Shown here in pieces: positions 63,675 to 64,000 of a stretch of DNA of 64,000 nt (within the stretch, counting starts at the first letter, position 1; the number at the start of each line of letters is the position of its first letter). Source of the stretch: Shewanella electrica (GTDB taxonomy: Bacteria > Pseudomonadota > Gammaproteobacteria > Enterobacterales > Shewanellaceae); NCBI RefSeq assembly GCF_022321485.1, contig NZ_JAKOGG010000004.1:114156-178155 (forward strand), written 5' to 3'. The notes beneath the pieces are model-generated. The model was not told the origin of the DNA, searched no databases, and saw only the letters and a program-made list of their open reading frames with translations. The translations under genes were made by a program, and so were the position numbers.

Positions 63675-63722
63675 TTGCTACCGGTGGCAAAATTTTTTAG
63701 TTGAAATTGCTACCGGTGGCAA
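63675..63722. promoter_or_regulatory. Two direct copies of a LacI/GntR-like operator
   Basis: TTGCTACCGGTGGCAA occurs at 63675-63690 and again at 63707-63722, 32 bases apart (three helical turns). Each is a near-palindrome around central ACCGGT, the form bound by LacI-family repressors such as E. coli GntR. They lie 145-192 bases before the start at 63867. The regulator is not in the window. Confidence 0.6.
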
Positions 63723-63866
63723 AAATAGCTTGGGGCTTAAATTCTACTGCTGTTTGTCGCGCTTTGAGTTTTGGGAAACAGCAAGTGAATTTAAGGAAAC
63801 TGTGGTGCCGAAGTTGGTGAGTATCGCGCTGCAGTTGAATAACAAAAACATTGGAGATTAGTTGAG

Positions 63867-64000
63867 ATGTTTAAGCAAACTACATTGGCCAGCACAATAT
63901 TCTTGGCGCTTTTCAGTCAATCCATCTACGCAGCAGATACACCTGCCGAAGCAGATACGGCTACAGCGCAACCGGGGCAAACCGCCCAAAAATCTCAAGA
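63867..64000 (+). CDS. Start of an exported protein, cut by the window end
   Basis: Only the first 44 codons are present. The N-terminus is a signal peptide (MFKQTTLASTIFLALFSQS, likely cleaved after IYA), followed by a hydrophilic Ala/Thr/Gln/Glu-rich stretch (DTPAEADTATAQ). GGAG 10 bases before the ATG is a fair ribosome site. Position behind a LacI-type operator pair and near a TonB receptor suggests a second TonB-dependent receptor of a sugar regulon, which the visible part cannot prove. Confidence 0.7.
   Translation, partial: MFKQTTLASTIFLALFSQSIYAADTPAEADTATAQPGQTAQKSQ

Larger units (their letters stand above)
62552..63866. other. 1.3-kb gap without a convincing gene
   Basis: Very AT-rich, especially 62780-63480. 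It contains a 14-bp perfect palindrome, a strong bidirectional terminator, an inverted repeat at 63529-63603 and two operator copies, each listed separately. CACCTTCCCTAG at about 62592 equals the outer end of the IS5-ended MITE plus its CTAG flank, perhaps an excision scar. The only ORF of length (63268-63471) has no ribosome site. Confidence 0.5.

Overview
The window looks like chromosome from a Shewanella-type gammaproteobacterium. The evidence is the diverged ahpA/serB pair next to a large PilZ protein and radA, the gene order malQ-glgB-glgX-glgP-glgC-glgA followed by a PAS/GGDEF/EAL regulator, several c-di-GMP proteins, S9 and M61 exopeptidases, and a GH2 lipoprotein beside TonB-dependent receptors. 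I assign the genus from gene order and protein character, not from a database search.

Layout. 1-7.9 kb: AhpA/YtjB-like membrane protein, SerB, a two-PilZ protein, RadA, a small PilZ protein, two tandem FimT-like pseudopilins, and GlnB. 8-10.6 kb: RsmB-type RNA methyltransferase, a DUF2461 protein and two small proteins. 10.6-11.1 kb: a cluster of miniature transposable elements (MITEs). 11.3-15.3 kb: a dCache chemoreceptor, an iron-type alcohol dehydrogenase and a divergent MarR regulator. 15.8-31.0 kb: the seven-gene glycogen/maltodextrin cluster ending in a PAS-GGDEF-EAL protein. 31.2-40 kb: COG0523 GTPase and MATE exporter, NDH-2, a SapC-family protein, a TRIC/UPF0126 channel, threonine aldolase, a small lipoprotein, and ferredoxin YfhL with TrhP. 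40.2-47.3 kb: an HDOD protein, a GGDEF-EAL protein with a probably dead cyclase half, a candidate structured small RNA, and a two-gene RND efflux operon. 47.5-57 kb: EttA, a decayed GGDEF gene tail, an M61 peptidase, a cytochrome b561, YaiI, an 11-copy heptanucleotide repeat, a DPP-IV-like peptidase and a small Cys-rich protein. 57.2-64 kb: a GH2 lipoprotein, a TonB-dependent receptor, a 1.3-kb AT-rich gap with two repeated LacI/GntR-like operators, and the start of another exported protein.

How the genes work together. GlgC and GlgA make linear glucan, GlgB branches it, GlgP and GlgX degrade it, and MalQ recycles maltodextrins. The last gene of the set links storage metabolism to c-di-GMP. 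The 57-64 kb part looks like outer-membrane capture and periplasmic cleavage of a glycan, under a CRP-like site and a separate operator pair.

The best unexplained signals are: (i) a 96-bp element present three times at exactly the same length with YTAR-type flanks, one copy abutting the stop codon of a PilZ gene; (ii) a 263-bp element with IS5-like ends; (iii) a promoter-hairpins-terminator block at 42.9-43.07 kb that looks like a roughly 150-nt sRNA; (iv) phased TTGCAC repeats in front of the glycogen genes; (v) a chemoreceptor with the amino-acid-binding motif intact except for Asp to Asn. I found no CRISPR array, no prophage, no rRNA or tRNA, and no clear new multi-gene defence system.
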